A stretch of 64,000 nucleotides of DNA from Biomphalaria glabrata (taxonomy: Eukaryota > Mollusca > Gastropoda > Planorbidae). This document shows positions 57,601 through 64,000 of this stretch, one piece after another (the stretch's first letter is position 1; every line of letters begins with the position of its first letter). The DNA is taken from NCBI RefSeq assembly GCF_947242115.1, contig NC_074718.1, forward strand, positions 47,018,199-47,082,198, read 5' to 3'. The position numbers and the translations under genes are program-made. The notes under the pieces are model-generated. The model did no database searches. It was not told the DNA's origin and worked only from the letters and a program-made list of their open reading frames with translations.

Positions 57601-60600
57601 AAGTGTCAATGATTACATTGAGAATGGTAATGTTTTAGTGTCAATGATTACATTGAGAATGGTAATGTCTTATTGTCAATGAATACATTAAGAATGCTAT
57701 GTCAATGATTACTTTGAGAATGGTAATGTGTTAGTGTCAATGATTACATTGAGAAAGGTAATGTCTTAGTGTCAATGATTAGATTGAGAATTTTAATGTG
57801 TTAGTGTCAATGAAAAGATTATGAATGGTATTGTGTTTGTGTCAATAATTAGATTGAGAATGGTATTGTGTTAGTGTAAATGATTAGACTGAGAATGGTA
57901 ATGTGTTAGTGTCAATGATTAGATTAAGAATGGTAAAGTTTTAGTGTCAATGATGACTTTGAAAATGGTTATGTGTTAGTGTCAATGATTAGATATAGAA
58001 TGGTAATTTCTTAGTGTCAATGATTAGATTAAGAATGGTAATTACTTAGTGTTAATGATTACATTGAGAATGGTAATGTATTATTGTAAATGATTAGATT
58101 GAAAATAATAATATCTTAGTGTCAATGATTAGATTGAGAATGGTAATGACTTAGGGTCAATTATTACATTGACAATGGTAATGTCTAAGTGACAATGATT
58201 ACATTAAGAATAATATGTCAATGATTAGATTAACAATGGTAATGACTAAGTGTCAATGATTACATTGAGAATGGTAATGTTTTAGTGTCAATGATTACAT
58301 TGAGAATGGTAATGTCTTATTGTCAATGAATACATTAAGAATGCTATGTCAATGATTACTTTGAGAATGGTAATGTGTTAGTGTCAATGATTACATTGAG
58401 AATGGTAATGTGTTAGTGTCAATGATTAGATGGAGAATGGTAATGTGTTAGTGTCAATGATTAGATTGAGAATGGCAACGACTTAGTGTCAATGAAAACA
58501 TTGAAAATGGTAATGTGTTATTGTCAATAATTAGATTGAAATGGTAATGTTTTAGTGTCAATGATTAGATTGAGAATGGTAATGTCTAAGTGTCAATGAT
58601 TAGATTGAGAATTATAATGAGTTAGTTTTAATGATAAGATTATGAATGGTAATGTGTTTGTGTCAATGATAAGTTTGAGCATAGTAATGTGTTAGTGTCA
58701 ATGATTACATTAGGAATGGTAATGTCTTATTGTCAATGATTAGATTGAGAATGGCAATGTTTTAGTGTCAATGATTAAATTGAGAATAGTAATGTCTTAG
58801 TGCCAATGATAACAGTGAGAATGGTAATGTCTTAGTGTCAATGATAACATTGAAAATGGTAATGTGTTAGTGTCTATGATTAGATTGAGAATGGTAATGT
58901 TTTAGTGTCAATGATGACTTTGAGAATGCTAATGTGTTAGTGTCAATGATTACATTGAGACTGGTAATGTCTTATTGTCAATGATTAGATTGAAAATAAT
59001 AATGACTTAGTGTCAATGATGAGATTGAGAATGGTAATGTCTTAGTGTCATGATTTGATTAAGAATGGTAATGACTTAGTGTCAATAATTAGATTAAGAA
59101 TGTTAATGACTTAGTGTCAATGATTACATTGAGAATGATAATGTCTTAGTGTCAATGATTAGATTAAGAATGGTAATGTTTTAGTGTCAATGATTACATT
59201 AAGAATGTTAATGTCTAAGTGTCAATGATTACATTGAGAATGTTATGTCAAAGATTAGATTAAGAATGGTAATGACTTAGTGTCAATAATTACATTGAGA
59301 ATGGTAATGTCTTATTGTCTATGATTACATTGAGAATGGTAATGTCTTAGTGTCAAAGATTAGATTACGGAATGTAATGTTTTAGTGTTAATGATTACAT
59401 TGACAATAATAATGTCTTAGTGTCAATGATTACATTAAGAATGGTAATGTTTTAGTGTCAATGATTACATTGAGAATGGTAATGTGTTAGTGTCAATGAT
59501 TAGACGGAGAATGGTAATGTGTTAGTGTCAATGATTAGATTAAAAATGGTAATGACTTAGTGTCAATGAAAACATTGAAAATGGTAATGTGTTAGTGTCA
59601 ATGATTAGATTGAGAATGGTAATGTTTTAGTGTCAATGATTACATTAAGAATGGTAATGTCTAAGTGTCAATGATTACATTGAGAATGTTATGTTAATGA
59701 TTAGATTAAGAATGGTAATGACTTAGTGTTAATGATTAGATTGAGAATGGTAATGTGTTAGTGTCAATGATTACATTGAGAATGGTAATGTGTTAGTGTC
59801 AATGATTAGATGGAGAATGGTAATGTGTTAGTGTCAATGATTAGATTGAGAATGGTAATGTCTAAGTGTCAACGATTAGATTGAGAATTATAATGAGTTA
59901 GTTTTAATGATAAGATTATAAATGGTAATGTGTTTGTGTCAATGATAAGTTTGAGCATAGTAATGTGTTAGTGTCAATGATTACATTAGGAATGGTAATG
60001 TCTTATTGTCAATGATTAGATTGAGAATGGCAATGTCTTAGTGTCAATGATTAAATTGAAAATAGTAATGTCTTAGTGCCAATGATAACAGTGAGAATGG
60101 TAATGTCTTAGTGTCAATGATAACATTGAAAATGGTAATGTGTTAGTGTCAATGATTAGATTGAGAATGGTAATGTTTTAGTGTCAATGATGACTTTGAG
60201 AATGGTAATGTGTTAGTGTCAATGATTACATTGAGACTGGTAATGTCTTATTGTCAATGATTAGATTGAAAATAATAATGACTTAGTGTCAATGATGAGA
60301 TTGAGAATGGTAATGTTAAAGTTTCAATGATGACTTTAGAATGGTAATGTCTTAGTGTCCACAATTACATTAATAATTTATTAGTGTCAATGATTAGATT
60401 GAGAATGGTAATGCCTTAGCGTCAATGATTAGATTGAGAATGGTAATGTCTTAGTTTCAGTGATTACATTGAGAATAGTAATGTCTTAGTGCCAATGATA
60501 ACAGTGAGAATGGTAATGTCTTAGTGTCAATGATAACATTGAAAATGGTAATGTGTTAGTGTCAATGATTAGATTGAGAATGGTAATGTTTTAGTGTCAA

Positions 60601-61147
60601 TAATGAGATTGAGAATGGTAATGTTTAAGTGTCAATGATGACTTTAGAATGGTAATGTCTTAGTGTCAACAATTACATTAATAATGTTATGTCAATGATT
60701 AGATTAAGAATGGTAATTTATTAGTGTCAATGATTAGATTGAGAATGGTAATGCCTTAGCGTCAATGATTAGATTGAGAATGGTAATTACTTAGTGTCAA
60801 TGATTTGATTAAGAATGGTAATGACTTAGTGTCAATAATTAGATTAAGAATGTTAATGACTTAGTGTCAATGATTACATTGAGAATGATAATGTGTTAGT
60901 GTCAATGATTACATTGAGAATGTTATGTCAATGATTAGATTTAGAGTATAATGTCTTAGTGACAATGATAAGATTAAGAATGGTAATGACTTAGTGTCAA
61001 TGAATACATTGAGAATTGTAATGTGTTAGTGTCAATGATAAGATTGAAAATGGTATTGTGTTAGTGTTAATGATTAGACTGAGAATGGTTATGTGTTAGT
61101 GTCAATGATTAGATGTAGAATGGTAATGTTTTAGTCTCAATGATGAC
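54691..61147. repeat. 35-bp minisatellite array
   Basis: About 6.4 kb and roughly 180 units with the consensus words TTAGTGTCAATGATTAGATT and GAGAATGGTAATGTC, period near 35 bp. Short units of about 26 bp (AATGCTATGTCAATGATTA) are mixed in. Common variants are GATTACATTGAG, GATGACTTTGA and GATAACAGTGAG. Units are more diverged than in the 51-bp array. Blocks recur; for example TTTGAGCATAGTAATGTG occurs near 58672 and 59950 with similar surroundings. The array ends near 61147 with GATGACTAAGTTTTGG. No long frame stays open. Confidence 0.95.
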
Positions 61148-61748
61148 TAAGTTTTGGAGGATGTCAGGAGGAGCATACCAGTTTACAATAACTTCTATTA
61201 GTGACCATAAAAAGAGCAATTAAAAAAGGATTATAAGTTAACCAATTACAATCTTAGAAGCCCAACTACTAAGTACTCTAAGTAGTAAACTCACTTTAAT
61301 TTTTATAATAATACTTTGAAAAAGTTTTCTCTATTAAATCAATTATTTTATATGAGTCAAACAAACATGGTTAAAGGAGACGAATCACAATATAATCATA
61401 TGTAGTGTAAACAAAATGTTACTTCGTGACCAAAGATTTGATAATTTGACTAAAAAAAAGCACAATGGCATTGTATTCACAAGAATGCATTCAATCTCGT
61501 TTTCACTATGCATGAAGATAAACATATTCCCCTTTTCTAAAGACTCAATATTCAAACTTTTGCACAATGTAATCTTATATGTACACGAAGATGGCTGCAA
61601 AGTCTTGAAAACAAACAAAAAATGAACTATATCTGGATCATTAAATTAGGTTTGGTCTAAGTCTACCTTGTTTCTCAATATCTCTATTATACACTGGTAA
61701 TCTACGTATAAATCATTACGCTGCTTGGCTTTGTAGCACTGGCAAAGA

Positions 61749-61798
<50 letters not shown>

Positions 61799-64000
61799 AA
61801 CGTTTCTCACTACTCAGGCACTCTGCAAACTGCACCACACGACACAACCAATTAGAAGAATGTGACAACTCAGGGCTAAAAAACAGTTTAATATCAAATA
61901 CATCACAGCCAGACAGGGGACCAGACAAAAGTAGATTAACCGGTACCAGCATTTTAGTACATTTTAGTTTTGAAAATGATTTTAAGGTGGTAGAGGAGAC
62001 AATTGCAAGCCCGCTAAAGCTTAAAATCCGTAAATGTTCACATTACCTAGCTAATCTTTGAATTGGGTTGGACATAGTTGGTGCATAAGCAAACATTAGA
62101 GTTGCATTAGAGAATAATCCATTTGGTTTATTGGCTTGACCACATAACATACGTTGAAATCCTTGAGTTGTCACATATAAACAGTATCCATGCCACAGCA
62201 GCAATAACGTTGGAGGGTCAACAAAAAATTACAAAGATACCCTTAAGAGTTCTCTCAAGGTGTGTGAGGGAAACGATCCTTTCTCATTGCCTGAGGCCGT
62301 GAGTGTCGTGTTTCATGATATAAGGCAAGGAGCTCGGTAATCAACAAAAAACGTAGATCTAAGAATAAAAAAACGGAAAGTGAGAAAAGAAGCAGGCATA
62401 TCTGCAGCAAACCCAAGTTACCAATGCCGTCTAGGAGGTCGGCTTTTTTAAAGTAAAAAATTGGACTCCATAGCCATATTCAAATTCATAGAAAATGGGA
62501 AATAATCTCATCTTAAGTTACGAAGGAGGAGCTATATATTTAAGCTAGCTGATCTGCTCATTAACTGATTAGCTATCGGTTACGTTAATGTGCGAAATCG
62601 ACATTTTGCCTCTAAATATAGGCATAATGTTCATATTAACGGTTTAAGTACTCTTAGGGTTAGGATAGGGTTGCAAGCTCCTGCAAATAACTATAAAATA
62701 ATAATTCAATTTATTAAGCGCTGTTAACAAAGCACTATAAACTCTTGCAGAGCTGACTTTTTGAGTCAAAACGCAAGAGTTAAGTCGAAGATAACTACAA
62801 CATTACGTAGTACCTGGACAAGTGGATCCTCGTAGTTGGTGATAAATACAAAATGTGTACTCTTCTAATTCTGTTCTAATGTTGCTGCTCGGCGGTCTGA
62901 AAGTTCAACAAGAAAACAGCGCCCACTTTCTCTTTCTACTGCGCCAAATACCTATATTGTTCATACCTCACAACCAGCAAAGACATACCTGACTTACTAG
63001 GCGTCCCATTTTTATCACTGGAGCAATACACCACAGGTGCGTTATGTAAGTCAAACTCATACGATACGTCACACACGCACACCAATCACCGTTCACAAGA
63101 GGGGAGGGGAGTAATAGGGGGAGAAAATGAAAGAATGTCAAGAGGAGGGGAGGGAAGAGAAATTGGGGAAAGAAAACTAAGTCTTAATAGTAAAAAGGGA
63201 GGGGGGGAACAGAAGTTATCTAAGACGCCCAGGATGACATCACATCCAGACGATGGCTGCTAGCGGCTCCTGGATGTCCCTCTTTGCTTTAGCAGAGACA
63301 AGGGGAGGGAAGCGACCTCTGTGACCCGAGTTGAGTCTGTCTTGGTCCAATGAATGGAAAAGGGTTTGTGTTTAAAGGAGATGGACTGGGTGACAAAATC
63401 AGCTCTTCTATTAGCATATGTGATGTAATACTAAAATATGATTTTATTCTTTTTGACTCACAATCGACTGGTGTCTGGAAATTTAAGCTCCCAGTAATTT
63501 AGTCACCCGGAAATTTAGGAACCGGGAAATCGGGCACTTTTTGACAAGGCGGAAAATTAGGCACTCTTCAATAGAGACTTAATTTAGAAGAAAATTGATA
63601 TTTTAGCGCATTTTATTCCGAAAAGACCAACTGTAATATTGGTATTATAATTTCTTAGACAGCTCATTAGGAGTATGGAACCCTTTCCTATGACAACTTT
63701 TTAGGAGTGTTATGGTATCATTGATATGTGTGTGTGTGTTTTATGATTAGGGTTAGTTATGCAATGAGAATGATGCAAGATAAGCCGCCTTGTCATTAGT
63801 GTTCTTGACTCCAGAATGCCTATTTGAAAGTACATTTTTTTAGTGAGTTAGATTTTCTTTGGAATACAATTTTTTCATTATTACTAAGTTTATTACATTT
63901 AGGCTTTCCCCCAGGATAGATTACAGTTATTCATTTCATTTAAACTTGATTTTCTTTATAATGTAATTCAAGTTCTGTTTTGTTTGTTGTAAAATGTTTT
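61148..64000. repeat. Terminal intergenic DNA with dispersed repeats
   Basis: An (AT)n microsatellite lies at about 61752-61795. It is followed by a second copy of the repeat seen at 4300 (ATTGTAACGTTTCTCACTAC, CAGGCACTCTGCAA). Near 62700 a TTTATTAAGCGCTGTTAACA word looks like an interspersed-repeat segment. At about 63475-63570 a degenerate short tandem motif (GGAAATTTAGGAACC-like, with GGCACT) occurs four or five times. A purine-rich GGGGAGGG stretch is at 63100-63220. No exon could be supported, including the downstream exons of GALC copy B. Confidence 0.45.

Noticed and set aside
62640-62670. Telomere-like TTAGGGTTAGG words (also near 34150)
   Set aside because: Only one or two units each; far too short for an interstitial telomere tract.

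Overview
The window looks like nuclear DNA of an invertebrate animal, most probably a heterobranch gastropod mollusc. It is AT-rich. It carries relics of two animal genes, THOC2 and GALC, in GT-AG exon-intron form. It has several tRNA-derived SINE families and RTE-type LINE tails that I associate with snail genomes, and tracts built from TAGATCTAG-like words. The organism call is inference. The two gene identities come from exon-by-exon translation.

Layout. 1151-5051 (+) holds three C-terminal exons of a galactocerebrosidase (GALC) gene, one carrying a frameshift. 5052-9925 is intergenic and holds a SINE, an 834-bp hAT-type element with an 8-bp target duplication, and LINE fragments. 9926-43832 (+) is a THOC2 locus with about 26 recognisable exons in order and on one strand. 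It keeps its introns, but it has in-frame stops, frameshifts and a missing block of about 230 codons, so I call it a duplicated (unprocessed) pseudogene. 44.1-48.7 kb holds RTE-type LINE fragments on the minus strand. 52053-53456 (+) holds a second set of GALC exons, this time from the catalytic half and also decayed. 54.69-61.15 kb is a minisatellite of about 35 bp per unit. The last 3 kb holds dispersed repeats only.

The large THOC2 intron 17223-33170 is the most remarkable part. It contains a 51-bp tandem array of about 7.1 kb and about 140 units. The array starts inside a reverse-oriented SINE, and its unit is the SINE's tRNA-like head plus about 15 bp of flank. An 8245-bp LTR retrotransposon (22559-30803, minus strand) is inserted into the array, with LTRs that read as identical and a 4-bp target duplication. 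Its single 1554-codon frame has the order gag-protease-integrase-reverse transcriptase-RNase H, the Gmr1-type arrangement: Ty3-like enzymes in Ty1/copia order. The second array, at 54.7 kb, also begins inside a copy of the same SINE family.

Taken together, every recognisable host gene piece here is damaged, while the LTR element reads as whole. The region behaves like a gene graveyard: a duplicated or low-constraint segment colonised by repeats. I found no intact host protein gene, no convincing functional tRNA or rRNA gene and no CRISPR. Nothing was compared with a database; homologies rest on remembered family sequences and conserved motifs.
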